64,000 nt of DNA from DATFML01 sp964571225 (GCA_964571225.1 CAZNBB010000001.1:27901-91900), one strand, 5' to 3'. Positions 15,983 through 25,213 are shown, counted from the stretch's first letter. Notes: generated by a model from the sequence alone, not told the origin. A program made the numbers and translations.

Positions 15983-17602
15983 CTAGGCCGGCGGTGCCAG
16001 CGGCTTGAAGCGGGCATCGCCATCCCGGGCGACCTGGGGCACCAGATCCACTTCCCAGGTGAGGTACCCCTGCATGGCGGCAGGGTCCGCTTCCGGGTGC
16101 TCGTAGGGCTTGTACCAGAGATCGTCCGCTTGGCAGGTGGGTCGTTCCATGCCAGTGGCAATGGGCAGGCCCGCGCCGAGCCAGGCTCGCGTGCCGCCGT
16201 CCAGCACCCGCACGGACAGTGCGGGCCGCTGGGCGGCGGCCTCGGGAGCGGCCAGCCGGGCGAGGGTGGCGTCCGGCGACGTCAATACCAGGCGGTTCAC
16301 GGGCGGCAGCGCCGCCAGTGCCTCATCCAGGCGCGCCCGCAGCCCCCACCAGGCAGCGGGGATATGCGCCGCCTGGTACTCGGCGCTGGTGCCCAAATCG
16401 AGAACCGCGGTGTCGCCATCGGTCAGGGCCTGCTGCAGCTCCCGGGCGCTGACGGTGGCCGTCGCTTCCAGGCCCAGGACTGTGGATGAGCGCAGCCCCT
16501 GCACCAGCGTGTGTTCGCCGATGCCTCCGGCCAGCACGTAGACTTCCCGCCACCCCAGCTGGCGCAGCCAGGAGGCGGTCATCAATGCCCGCACCTCCGT
16601 ATCGTCCACCAGTACCAGCCGGGCATTCAGCACACCCACGTACTCGTCGGTGGCCTGCACCAGCTGGCCGCCCGGCGCGCTGCGGCTGCCGGGCAGGTGA
16701 CCCGCCTCGAATTCCTCGGGACTGCGGACATCGAACACGAAGGCGGTGCGCGTCGGTGATTCCGCCTGCCAGGCCGCCAGCCGCGCGTGGTCGATGCTTT
16801 CCACCCCGGTCCGTTGTGCGACCTGGCGGGCCGCGGCCAGTCCCCGGCTTTGCGCTGTCGGTGAAGGGGGCGGGGCGGCCCGTTGCCCACCGTGTTCCAG
16901 GTCGAAGCCCGCCAGACGCCAGCCCATGGTGCCGCCTTTGAGGGCGGCCACCGGATTGGGAATGCCGGCGTTGATCAGGGACTGGGCGCCGATGATGCTG
17001 CGGGTACGTCCGGCGCAGTTCACCACCACCAGCGTCCGGGGGTCGGGGGCCAGATCATGGACCCGATAGACCAGCTCCGCGCCCGGCGTATCGATGCCCC
17101 CGGGAATATGCATGCGGCGGTATTCTTCCATGGGGCGGGCGTCGAGGATCACCAGCGGGTTGCCGGCCTGCAGGCGGGCATCGAGTTCTTGCGGCGTGAG
17201 CAGAGGCGTGTGGCAGGTCTGTTCGACAACTTCGCCGAACGCCTTGCTGGGGACATTGACGCCGGAGAACAGTTCGAATCCGGCGGCGCGCCAACCCTCG
17301 ATGCCACGCTCCAGCACCGCCACGTCCCTGTATCCCAATCCCTGCAGCCGGGCCGCTGCACGGAGGGCCAGACGGCCTTGCCCGCCGTCCATGACCACCG
17401 TGGGCGTGCCGCGCCGCGGCACCAGGTCGTCGATCAGCAGTTCCAGCCGACTGAGGGGAACGCAGCAGGCGAACAACAGGTGCTCGGCGGAGAACGGACC
17501 CTGTTCGCGTACGTCGATGAGCGCCAGTTCGTCGCTCGCGCGCAGCAGGTCCTTGAGACGGTGCGCAGTGATGCTTCGCGCGGCGGGCTTTGGTTGGGCC
17601 AT
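15983..17602 (-). CDS. four-domain rhodanese-like sulfurtransferase
   Basis: 539 residues with no signal peptide, so cytoplasmic. Four tandem rhodanese modules occupy about residues 10-110, 130-235, 270-375 and 390-500. Only the second carries an active-site loop (NCAGRTRS, Cys196). The equivalent loops have Asp in the first (MDGGQGR), Asp-Asp in the third (VDDTEVRA) and Ser-Pro in the fourth (TSPDATLA). It should transfer sulfane sulfur from a donor such as thiosulfate or a persulfide; the inactive modules probably serve binding or scaffolding. The neighbouring thiol dioxygenase suggests a job in thiol or persulfide breakdown. Start ATG 17602 has no evident Shine-Dalgarno. Confidence 0.9.
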   Translation of the reverse strand: MAQPKPAARSITAHRLKDLLRASDELALIDVREQGPFSAEHLLFACCVPLSRLELLIDDLVPRRGTPTVVMDGGQGRLALRAAARLQGLGYRDVAVLERGIEGWRAAGFELFSGVNVPSKAFGEVVEQTCHTPLLTPQELDARLQAGNPLVILDARPMEEYRRMHIPGGIDTPGAELVYRVHDLAPDPRTLVVVNCAGRTRSIIGAQSLINAGIPNPVAALKGGTMGWRLAGFDLEHGGQRAAPPPSPTAQSRGLAAARQVAQRTGVESIDHARLAAWQAESPTRTAFVFDVRSPEEFEAGHLPGSRSAPGGQLVQATDEYVGVLNARLVLVDDTEVRALMTASWLRQLGWREVYVLAGGIGEHTLVQGLRSSTVLGLEATATVSARELQQALTDGDTAVLDLGTSAEYQAAHIPAAWWGLRARLDEALAALPPVNRLVLTSPDATLARLAAPEAAAQRPALSVRVLDGGTRAWLGAGLPIATGMERPTCQADDLWYKPYEHPEADPAAMQGYLTWEVDLVPQVARDGDARFKPLAPPA

Positions 17603-17646
17603 GGCTGTCTTCGTCCCCGGCAGGCGGGATGCTCGCGGTGGGCAGC

Positions 17647-17675
17647 AGCATAATTAGCGGTTCCCCCGAACGCAA
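17647..17675 (-). promoter_or_regulatory. possible promoter of the rhodanese gene
   Basis: Minus-strand TTGCGT (17675-17670), a 17-base spacer and TATGCT (17652-17647), 45 bases before the rhodanese ATG. It is a moderate match, but it is the only AT-rich spot in the gap. Confidence 0.35.
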
Positions 17676-17866
17676 CGGAGCGGAGCACGAGCGTAGAACC
17701 TGCCGTGTCCGGCAAGGGCAGAGGCGCTGCCAACGTTGCGCCGACCTGCAGGCGGCCGGTCCCGGTGGCGCGTGGACCTGACGGTGGTCCGCGGCTGCAG
17801 GCTGACCGAAGTCGGGCTGACGGCGCTGCGTCGGTGACGCCGTCCGGGGGCGAGAGCGGGACCCTC

Positions 17867-17893
17867 AAGCGGGTGCTTGAAGCGGTTGTTTGA
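17867..17893 (+). promoter_or_regulatory. tandem operator-like repeats before the TetR-type gene
   Basis: Two 14-base units, AAGCGGGTGCTTGA and AAGCGGTTGTTTGA, differ at two positions and are offset by 13 bases. The first is part of a dyad, TCAAGC GGGT GCTTGA. They lie 43 bases before the regulator start, a typical place for autorepression by a TetR-family protein. Confidence 0.45.
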
Positions 17894-17935
17894 ATCCTCT
17901 ACCATCCCTTCCACGTTCCAGCCCCCAGACAGCCC

Positions 17936-18571
17936 GTGACAGAACCCGGTCCCAATGTCCGCCAGCGCCTGATAGAGGCGGCCATGGGTGTATTTGCCGA
18001 GAAGGGCTATTCCCGCGCGTCCACGCGGGAAATCTGCCGGCTGGCGGGGGCCAATGCGGCTGCGATTCATTACTACTTCGGTGACAAGGCGACGCTGTAC
18101 AGGGAGGTGTTTCGGCCCCCCGAATACGTCACCGAGGTGCCCGAAGCACTCAGCGCGCCGGACGCCACGCTGCGTGAAGGTCTGGAGGCCTTTTTCAGGC
18201 CGCTCACGCGCCTGTTGACCGAGTCCTGCATGGCACCGCACCAGCACATGCTGCTGGTGCGCGAGCAGGTCCAGCCCACCGGCCTGTTGAACGAGCGGCG
18301 GGTTGATTTCTTTCGGCCGCGCCACGAACAGGTATGCCGGTTCCTGTGTCGGCACTGCGGTGCCGAGGAGCCCGACGAGGCGATCGAGCACCTCGCCATC
18401 AGCCTGGCCGGGATGGCGCTGGTGTTCTTCATGAAGCGCGACTACGTGGAAGCCTTTGCGCCCGGGCTGTTGAGCGATGGTCCGGCGTTGACGGCGACCT
18501 TGGACCGGCTGACCGACTACGGCGTCACCCTGGTCGAGGCCGAAGCCCGCCGGCGTCGGACCGGCTCATGA
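17936..18571 (+). CDS. TetR-family regulator, CecR-like
   Basis: 211 residues from GTG 17936. The N-terminal helix-turn-helix is standard: RLIEAAMGVFAEKGYSRAST, then ICRLAGANAAAIHYYFGDKATLY. The C-terminal ligand domain resembles the CecR/YbiH (DUF1956) group, in which a helix-rich region follows a PHQHMLLVREQ-like stretch. Family members repress neighbouring efflux genes until a ligand binds. Here it precedes an RND adaptor and pump on the same strand, with tandem operator-like repeats in front, so it is probably the local repressor of that pump. The ligand cannot be read from the sequence. Confidence 0.85.
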   Translation: MTEPGPNVRQRLIEAAMGVFAEKGYSRASTREICRLAGANAAAIHYYFGDKATLYREVFRPPEYVTEVPEALSAPDATLREGLEAFFRPLTRLLTESCMAPHQHMLLVREQVQPTGLLNERRVDFFRPRHEQVCRFLCRHCGAEEPDEAIEHLAISLAGMALVFFMKRDYVEAFAPGLLSDGPALTATLDRLTDYGVTLVEAEARRRRTGS

Positions 18572-18773
18572 AATCGGTGGGCGGTCCGTGATGGACAGCG
18601 GCGAGAAATACAAAAACGGGGTAGCCGTCCTTGACGGCACTGTTATGAATTGGGGCGACGGCCTGCCCGCGGCGAACGCATTTTGCGGCTGCGCGGTTGG
18701 CCGATGGCTGTCACGGGCGCTTGCCGGCGCCGAAGCCATCGTCCCGGTGGAACACTCCTGAGGAGCTCAGCTC

Positions 18774-19907
18774 ATGGCTTCGCGTAAGACCCGTCTCACC
18801 GTACGCATCGTGATCATGTTGCTGTTCGTAGGTATCGTCTACGGCGGGGCGATCGGATTCAACCGCTTTGTCGGTTCCATGATCCGCAAGGCCATGGCGT
18901 CGGCGCCGCCGCCCACCGTCAGCGTTTCCATCGCCAAAGCCGAGACCCGCACCTGGCACGAGCAGCTGCATGCGGTGGCGAGCCTCAAGGCGGTCCAGGG
19001 TACCACCCTGACCACCCAGACGGCCGGCACGGTGATCGGCCTGCATTTCCATTCCGGAGAGGACGTCAAGGCCGGTACGCTCCTGGTGCAGCTCAATGAC
19101 AATGTGGCCCGCGCCCAACTGGCGGCCGACAAGGCCAAGTTGCTCAATGCCCGCCAGCAACTGCAGCGCCAGCGCAAACTCTACGCCAGGCAGGCGACCA
19201 GCCAGTCCCAGCTGCAGTCGGCGGAGGCCGCCTTCGGAGAAGCCCAGGCCGCCGTGCAGGCCGACGAGGCGGCGCTCACCAACCTGCAGGTGCGTGCGCC
19301 CTTCACGGGGCATCTGGGCATACGGCAGGTGAGCCTCGGCCAGTATGTCTCGCCGGGCACCAGCGTCGTCGACATCCACCAGTGGAAACCCCTGCTGGTG
19401 GAGTTTCAGATTCCCCAGCGGGACCAGGCGCGGATCGCTGTGGGCAACGACGTGAACCTGACTGTGACGGGCATGGAGGGACACGACTTCCAGGGCAAGA
19501 TCACGTCCCTGGGTTCGTCCCTGAACAATGGCACCCGCAGTCTGGGTGTGCAGGCGACGGTTCCCAATGCCCATAGCCTGCTGCGGCCTGGCATGTTCGG
19601 CGAGGTGACGGTGCAGCTGGCGGCCCAGAACAAGGTGGTGGCCGTGCCGCAGACCGCCATTTCCTACAGCACCTACGGCGAATACGTCTACGTCATCAAG
19701 CATTCCAAGAACGGCACCGTCGCCGAGCAGCGTGTGGTGCAGACCGGCAGCCGGCGCAATGAGCTGGTTGCGGTGAGCGAAGGTCTGAAAGCGGGCGAGG
19801 AAGTGGTGACCGCCGGCCAGGTCAATCTGTATTCGGGGGCCCATGTAAAGATCAAACCGCCGTCGAAGGCTCTCAGTGAAGCGGGCTCACAGCAGCCGGG
19901 GAGCTGA
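18774..19907 (+). CDS. RND efflux periplasmic adaptor (membrane fusion protein)
   Basis: 377 residues; ATG 18774 follows GAGGAG. An N-terminal membrane anchor (IVIMLLFVGIVYGGAIGF) is followed by the lipoyl/biotinyl-like half motifs (LTTQTAGTVIGLHFHSGEDVK and later VRAPFTGHLGIRQVSLGQYV), separated by a short alpha-helical hairpin (residues ~115-180). The beta-barrel and membrane-proximal domains end near KAGEEVVTAGQVNL. It bridges the inner-membrane pump to an outer-membrane channel. The pump gene starts 3 bases after its stop, so the two are co-translated. There is no lipobox, so it is anchored by the N-terminal helix. Confidence 0.93.
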   Translation: MASRKTRLTVRIVIMLLFVGIVYGGAIGFNRFVGSMIRKAMASAPPPTVSVSIAKAETRTWHEQLHAVASLKAVQGTTLTTQTAGTVIGLHFHSGEDVKAGTLLVQLNDNVARAQLAADKAKLLNARQQLQRQRKLYARQATSQSQLQSAEAAFGEAQAAVQADEAALTNLQVRAPFTGHLGIRQVSLGQYVSPGTSVVDIHQWKPLLVEFQIPQRDQARIAVGNDVNLTVTGMEGHDFQGKITSLGSSLNNGTRSLGVQATVPNAHSLLRPGMFGEVTVQLAAQNKVVAVPQTAISYSTYGEYVYVIKHSKNGTVAEQRVVQTGSRRNELVAVSEGLKAGEEVVTAGQVNLYSGAHVKIKPPSKALSEAGSQQPGS

Positions 19908-19910
19908 TCC

Positions 19911-22900
19911 ATGGCCAAGCATCTGACAAATTCCCGCTGGACGGACATATTCGTCCGCCGCCCGGTGCTGGCCGTCACCCTGGCGACGGTGGTGGTGGTG
20001 CTGGGCGCTTTCGGCATCAGCAAGATGACCATTCGGGAGTATCCCAAGCTCACTACCACCGTGATCACGGTGGGCACTTCCTACCCGGGCGCCAGCCCGC
20101 AGACCGTGCAGAGCTACATTACCCAGCCGCTGAGCCGGGTGTTGGGCAGCGTGCCGCACCTCGATTACATGACCTCCAGCAGCAGTCAGGGGGTTTCCAC
20201 CATCACGTTGTACATGAAGCTCAACGCCAACTCCGAGGAGGCGCTGACCAACACGCTGACGCAGATCAAGCAGGTCGAGAGCCTGCTTCCCAAGAACAGT
20301 TTTCCGCCGGTGGTGAATTCCTCCTCGGGCAGCCGCACGGCGTTGATGTACATCGCCTTCTCCAGTCCGGGCGGGCAGATGAGCATTCCGCAGATCGTCG
20401 ACTACGTGGTGCGCAACGCCCAGCCGCTGCTGCAGACGGTGTCGGGGGTGTCCCAGGCCCAGGTGGTCCCGGTGGGCGCCTCGGGGGGCAACGGCAACAA
20501 CCAGGCGGTGCGCGTCTGGCTCAATCCCCAGGAGATGGCTGCCAGGGGTATCACGCCCGCCGATGTGGAGCGGGCGCTGGCTTCCCAGAACGTGGTGGCG
20601 GCCACCGGCAAGACCGAGGGCAATCTCATTTCGGTGCCGCTGACCAGCAACATGGAGATGACGTCGGCGAAGGGCTTCCGCAAGCTGGTGGTGAAGACGG
20701 TGAACGGAACGCCCATCTACCTGCAGGACGTGGCCAAGGTAGAGATCGGCGCCGAAAGCTATGTGTCCAAGTTCTACTTCGACGGCCATCCCGCGGTGGC
20801 CATCGGCATTCAGACCACGCCTTCTGCCAATGACCTGCAGGTTGCACTGGGGGTCAATCGCAAGATTCAGGAGCTCAAACAGCGGCTGCCTCCCGGTATG
20901 GAGGTGGGCCTGCCGTACAACGGCGCCAACTTCATCCATACCGCCATCGACGAAGTGGCCACCACCATCGGCATCACCCTCGGCGTTGTGGTGCTGGTGA
21001 TCTTCCTGTTCCTCGGGTCGTTACGGGCACTGGTCGTGCCCATGGTGGCCATCCCCCTGTCCCTGGTGGGGGCGGGGTTCTTCATGTACATGGCGGGGTA
21101 CTCGCTCAATCTTCTCACTCTGCTCGCCTTCGTGCTCGCCATCGGGCTGGTGGTGGACGATGCCATCGTGATGGTGGAGAACGTCCACAGGCACGTGGAC
21201 GAAGGTCGGTCGGGCTTTCAGGCGGCGGTCATTTCAGCGCGCGAGCTCACCCTGCCCATCATAGTGATGTCCACCACCCTGATCGCGGTCTACCTGCCGG
21301 TGGCATTCGGCGGGGGGCTCACGGGCGCCCTGTTCACCGAGTTCGCGATGACCATCGTGTTCGCCGTCATGCTGTCCATGGTCGTTGCCCTGACCCTGTC
21401 CCCCATGCTCAGTGGGCGCATCCTGCGCTCAACGCCGTCCCACGGCCTGAACCACTTTCTTGAAGTCGGCTTCCAGCGCTTCCGGGTGCTGTTCGACCGC
21501 TCCCTGCACAGCTTCCTCGAGTTTCCGGTGGTGGGCAGCATCTTCATCATCGCGACCTTCGCGGCCTTGTATTTTCTGTTCACCGGGGTACGTCATGAAC
21601 TCTCGCCGCCCCAGAACAGCGGTGTGGTGTTCACCCTGGGCACGGCACCGCCCAATGCGGCACCCAACTACGTGGACGCGCTCGGCCAGGAGGTGTTGAA
21701 GACCTTCGACAAGGTATCCGCGAAGGAGCATACCTTCCTGGTGACCGGCTTCAGCCCCACCGGTGGCGGCACCAACAGCCTGATCGGCGGCATGACGCTC
21801 AAACCCTTCAGCGAGCGCAAGCAGACGGCGAGCGAGCTCAAGCCGAAGATCCAGCAGGATCTGGGTGACGTCACGGGCCTCAAGGCGGCCGCCTTTACGC
21901 CGCCCCCGCTGCCCGGCTCGGCCGGTCTGTTCCCCATCGATTTCGTGATCACTTCATCGAGACCCTATGGGGATCTGGATCATGTGGCCAATGCCGTGCT
22001 GGCCAAGGCGCGGGAGAGTCATCGCTTCCTGTTTCTGCAGAAGGATCTGAAGATCGACCAGCCCCAGTACGAGCTGGTGGTCAACCGCAGGCTGGCGGCG
22101 GATCTCGGGATCACCATGGATCAGGTGGCGGCGGACCTGCAGCCGATGCTGTCCGGGGCCTATGTCAATCGATTCACCATGGACGGCTACGCCTATCAGG
22201 TGATTCCCCAGACACCTGACATGTTCCGTGCCGATCCCAGCGATCTGGAGCAGTATCACATCAAGGCCGCCGACGGCAGACTCATCCCCCTGTCGACGCT
22301 GGTTTCGTTCAAGACCCGCGTGATCCCCCAGGATCTGCCCCAGTTCGATCGCATCAACAGCGTCACGATTCAGGGTGTGCCGTTCCCGGGCGTGTCCCAG
22401 GGCGAAGCCCTGCGGTATCTGGCCCAGACCACCCACGAGATTGCGCCGGATGCCGCCATCAACTACGCGGGTTCGTCGCGCCAGTTCATGGAGCAGGGCA
22501 ACACCTTCATGGTCTCGGTGGTGCTGGCATTGGTGCTCATCTACCTGCTGCTGTCGGCCCAGTTCAACAGCTTCCGGGATGCGATGATCGTCATGTTCGC
22601 GGTGCCCATGTCGGCGGCCGGGGCGCTGCTGTTCATGGCCCTGGGTATGGCCACCCTGAACATCTACACCGAGATCGCCCTCATCACCCTCATCGGCCTG
22701 ATCACCAAGCAGGGCATTCTGGTGGTGCAGTTCGCGAACAATCTGCAGGAAAGCGAGGGGCTGGGGCTGCGTGAGGCAGTGGAAAAGGCCACCAGTATCC
22801 GCCTGCGTCCTATCCTCATGACCACCCTGTCCATGGTGCTGGGGGTGATCCCGCTGATCACGGCGACGGGTTCCGGCGCGCCGCCCCGCAACGAGCTGGG

Positions 22901-23063
22901 CATCGTGATCGCCAGTGGACTGGGCATCGGGGCGTTGTTCAGCCTCTACATCGTGCCGGTGATGTACCTGTACCTGTCCAAGGACCACGCCAAGATCGCC
23001 GCCAACGAGGCGGCGCAGCAGCGGGACCTGGATGCCCTTGCCGCCGAGGAGGGCGGCGGCTAA
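19911..23063 (+). CDS. RND multidrug efflux transporter, HAE-1 family
   Basis: 1050 residues, full length for the AcrB/MexF family. It is a proton-driven inner-membrane exporter with two repeats of one plus five membrane helices and two large periplasmic loops. The proton-relay pair is present (LVVDDAIVMVENVHRH, Asp-Asp in TM4), and the second half has LIGLITKQGILVVQFAN. The N-terminal IFVRRPVLAV is typical. The adaptor is immediately upstream. No outer-membrane channel gene follows, so a TolC-like partner must be encoded elsewhere. Expression is probably controlled by the TetR-type protein upstream, and the operon ends at a strong terminator. Confidence 0.96.
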   Translation: MAKHLTNSRWTDIFVRRPVLAVTLATVVVVLGAFGISKMTIREYPKLTTTVITVGTSYPGASPQTVQSYITQPLSRVLGSVPHLDYMTSSSSQGVSTITLYMKLNANSEEALTNTLTQIKQVESLLPKNSFPPVVNSSSGSRTALMYIAFSSPGGQMSIPQIVDYVVRNAQPLLQTVSGVSQAQVVPVGASGGNGNNQAVRVWLNPQEMAARGITPADVERALASQNVVAATGKTEGNLISVPLTSNMEMTSAKGFRKLVVKTVNGTPIYLQDVAKVEIGAESYVSKFYFDGHPAVAIGIQTTPSANDLQVALGVNRKIQELKQRLPPGMEVGLPYNGANFIHTAIDEVATTIGITLGVVVLVIFLFLGSLRALVVPMVAIPLSLVGAGFFMYMAGYSLNLLTLLAFVLAIGLVVDDAIVMVENVHRHVDEGRSGFQAAVISARELTLPIIVMSTTLIAVYLPVAFGGGLTGALFTEFAMTIVFAVMLSMVVALTLSPMLSGRILRSTPSHGLNHFLEVGFQRFRVLFDRSLHSFLEFPVVGSIFIIATFAALYFLFTGVRHELSPPQNSGVVFTLGTAPPNAAPNYVDALGQEVLKTFDKVSAKEHTFLVTGFSPTGGGTNSLIGGMTLKPFSERKQTASELKPKIQQDLGDVTGLKAAAFTPPPLPGSAGLFPIDFVITSSRPYGDLDHVANAVLAKARESHRFLFLQKDLKIDQPQYELVVNRRLAADLGITMDQVAADLQPMLSGAYVNRFTMDGYAYQVIPQTPDMFRADPSDLEQYHIKAADGRLIPLSTLVSFKTRVIPQDLPQFDRINSVTIQGVPFPGVSQGEALRYLAQTTHEIAPDAAINYAGSSRQFMEQGNTFMVSVVLALVLIYLLLSAQFNSFRDAMIVMFAVPMSAAGALLFMALGMATLNIYTEIALITLIGLITKQGILVVQFANNLQESEGLGLREAVEKATSIRLRPILMTTLSMVLGVIPLITATGSGAPPRNELGIVIASGLGIGALFSLYIVPVMYLYLSKDHAKIAANEAAQQRDLDALAAEEGGG

Positions 23064-23090
23064 GCGCCTGCAGTTTGTTCCCGTCACAGG

Positions 23091-23122
23091 CCCGCCGGAC
23101 GTCATTGTCCGGCGGGTTTTTT
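23091..23122 (+). terminator. rho-independent terminator of the RND operon
   Basis: CCCGCCGGAC (23091-23100) pairs perfectly with GTCCGGCGGG (23107-23116) across GTCATT, and a run of seven T follows. It lies 28 bases after the pump stop codon. Confidence 0.92.
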
Positions 23123-23320
23123 TGGCCGATAGGGTGGGGACGGGACGGCCGGGAATAGCCCGTATCCCGCGGGTGTTGGTCGGTCTAGTTGGATAAATGT
23201 TAACGAAACGTAAAGGCGGGGGTATAGTCGACGGGACACAGTGTCGTGTGGTTAGGAAGGAGCAACCGATGATGGAAACCATGGCTCGCGATTCCCGGTC
23301 TCTGGCCGTTCGCAGGCTGG

Positions 23321-23701
23321 ATGTCCAGTGTGCAGGCCCAGGGCCAGGCGGTGCACAAGGTGGTTATTCAGGTGAGTCATCCGGATCCCGCCGAGCACAC
23401 GATCGCTCTGAACATGGCCGCCAATCTCCAGCGCCTGTACGGGCTGGACAACGTGGAAATCGAAATCGTCGCCTTTGGCCGTGGGCTGGCCATTCTCACC
23501 CCCAAGAGTCCGGAAGCGCTGCGGGTGAAGAGCCTCGCCATGCAGAACGTCAAGTTCAGCGCCTGTGCCAACACCATGGCCAAGATCGAACGCAAGACGG
23601 GCAAGAAGCCGACGCTGACGGAGGGTGTGGGAATCGTCCCGGCCGGTGTGGCGCGCATCATCGAATTGCAGGAGCAGGGGTACGCCTTTACCGCGCCCTG
23701 A
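23321..23701 (+). CDS. DsrE-like sulfur-relay protein (COG1416 type)
   Basis: 126 residues from ATG 23321. The DsrE/F-like fold is recognisable: HKVVIQVSHPDPAEHTIALNMAANL, then VEIEIVAFGRGLAIL, a single Cys in VKFSACANTM at about residue 82, and the closing GIVPAGVARIIELQEQGY. Exported relatives carry a signal peptide. In this frame the codons before ATG 23321 are strongly hydrophobic (IPGLWPFAGWMSSVQA), yet they reach a stop before any good start. A strong ribosome binding site (AAGGAG) and ATG ATG at 23269/23272 lie one base out of frame. The gene may therefore have lost its proper N-terminus to a one-base indel. Role: sulfur carrier or binding protein, substrate unknown. Confidence 0.75.
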   Translation: MSSVQAQGQAVHKVVIQVSHPDPAEHTIALNMAANLQRLYGLDNVEIEIVAFGRGLAILTPKSPEALRVKSLAMQNVKFSACANTMAKIERKTGKKPTLTEGVGIVPAGVARIIELQEQGYAFTAP

Positions 23702-23858
23702 GGATGGGACCAGGTAGGGATAAGCGCAAGGGCTCAGCGGGCGGTGTGCCGCCGCGCGGTGACGGGAGGTGCGGCGCTCGCCGCACGGTTGGCCTGAGCG
23801 ATGGGCCGGCGGGCGTCGGGTTCCACGGGGTTCAGCCAAGGGACGGGATTGCTGTGGC

Positions 23859-24542
23859 TCAGGCGCTCCGGTTCGGTTCCTTCTCGCCTTCGATCAGTGC
23901 AGCATCGTCCTCGCGGGTGTTGTTCACCCGCGCGCTCACCGGCTGCACCACCAGCTCATCGCCGGAGCAGGGCTGCAGCAACGCCGTCAGATGTTTTGGT
24001 TCCTGCACCGCGGGATCCAGCCAGGTCCCATAGCTCTCGGGCGCCAGCAGCACCGGCATGCGGTCATGCACGGGGGCCAGCAGGGCGTTGGCAGCCGTGG
24101 TCACCAGGGTGACCGATTCGATGATGTCCCCTGCAGGGCTTTTCCAGTGTTCCCACAGCCCTGCGATGGCGAAAGGCCCGCGGTCACGCCGCCGGATGTG
24201 GTAGGGCTGCTTGCCGCGCCCCGTACCTTTCCATTCGTAGAAGCCGTCGGCCGGCACCAGGCAGCGCCGGCGCCGGAACGCGGTGCGGTAGGCGGGCCGT
24301 TCGGCCAGACTTTCGGCGCGGGCGTTGATCATCTTGTAGCCGATTTTGGGGTCCTTGGCCCACGCCGGTACCAACCCCCAGCGCAGCCACACCAGTTCCC
24401 GTGTCCCCCCGGCGGCCCGGATGGCGGCAATGCTCTGGGAGGGGGCGATGTTGTAGTGGGGCGCCAGCACGGGCACCGAGGCGAGCTGGAAATGCTCGGC
24501 GATGCGTTCGGCGGGAGTGGCGAGGGTGAATCGTCCGCACAT
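23859..24542 (-). CDS. SRAP-family abasic-site processing protein (YedK/HMCES)
   Basis: 227 residues. The catalytic Cys2 follows the start (MCGRFTLATP); Met1 must be removed. Other active-site blocks are present: HYNIAPSQSI, LVPAWAKDPKIGYKMINARAES, CLVPADGFYEWKG with the key Glu, and PVHDRMPVLL with the key His. SRAP proteins form a covalent thiazolidine link to abasic sites in single-stranded DNA and so protect them. It lies 45 bases after lexA on the same strand, which fits the family's known association with the SOS response. The start is unambiguous because Cys2 must follow it. Confidence 0.95.
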   Translation of the reverse strand: MCGRFTLATPAERIAEHFQLASVPVLAPHYNIAPSQSIAAIRAAGGTRELVWLRWGLVPAWAKDPKIGYKMINARAESLAERPAYRTAFRRRRCLVPADGFYEWKGTGRGKQPYHIRRRDRGPFAIAGLWEHWKSPAGDIIESVTLVTTAANALLAPVHDRMPVLLAPESYGTWLDPAVQEPKHLTALLQPCSGDELVVQPVSARVNNTREDDAALIEGEKEPNRSA

Positions 24543-24587
24543 GGGAACAGGATAGGGACCGAAGAGCGCGGAGAGAAGAACCCCGCG

Positions 24588-25211
24588 TCAGCGGTAGGAC
24601 CGCATGAGACCCACCAGCACGCCCTGGATGATGACTTGCCCGGGTCGGTAGCGCTGGGACGCCAGAGCCCCATTGGCCGGGTGCAGGATTACTTCCCCCG
24701 GACGTTGTTCGATGCGCTTGAGGGTGGCGTTCTCGCCGTCGATAAGGGCGACCACGATCTCGCCGTTGCGGGCCGTGTCGCGCTGCTCGATGATCACCCG
24801 GTCGCCGTCCAGGATGCCTTCCTCGATCATGGAATCGCCGCGCACTTCCAGCACGTAGCAGGGGCGGGTAGTGCGCAGCATGGCGGGGACCGGGACCGGT
24901 TCGGGGTTGGGGACGGCCTCGATGGGTCGGCCGGCGGCGATGTAGCCCAGCCAGGGCAGGGTGTCTTCGCTCTGCCCGGCATCGTGGGACAGCCGTATGC
25001 CGCGCTGTTTGCCGTCCATGGGTGCCACCAGACCGGCGGCGATCAGGGCCTGGATCTGCTTGTGCAGGGAACCGCGGGAACTCAAACCCAGCTCCCGGCA
25101 CAGGATATCCAGGGTGGGTGGCGCAGCGCCCGCGGTCACCCGTTCCAGCAGGTGCGCGTAGATCTCCCGTTGGCGGTGGGTCAGGTCGGCAGTGGCTTGT
25201 CTGTTCTCCAT
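24588..25211 (-). CDS. lexA: SOS repressor LexA
   Basis: 207 residues from ATG 25211. The N-terminal winged helix (THRQREIYAHLLERV, then PTLDILCRELGLSSRGSLHKQIQAL) differs from E. coli LexA in the recognition helix, which reads SRGSLHKQ where E. coli has SPNAAEEH, so the operator is probably not the classical one. The C-terminal S24 domain is intact: Ala-Gly cleavage site in YIAAGRPIE, catalytic Ser in RGDSMIEEG, catalytic Lys in ENATLKRI. It is divergent from mrfA with 43 bases between, which hold a dyad. No Shine-Dalgarno is visible before the ATG, and the AT-rich element lies very close to it, so the message may be almost leaderless. Confidence 0.95.
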   Translation of the reverse strand: MENRQATADLTHRQREIYAHLLERVTAGAAPPTLDILCRELGLSSRGSLHKQIQALIAAGLVAPMDGKQRGIRLSHDAGQSEDTLPWLGYIAAGRPIEAVPNPEPVPVPAMLRTTRPCYVLEVRGDSMIEEGILDGDRVIIEQRDTARNGEIVVALIDGENATLKRIEQRPGEVILHPANGALASQRYRPGQVIIQGVLVGLMRSYR

Positions 25212-25213
25212 CG

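Noticed and set aside
17265..17285. TTCGAATCC resembling a tRNA T-loop
   Set aside because: It lies inside the rhodanese coding sequence, and no acceptor, D or anticodon stems can be formed around it.
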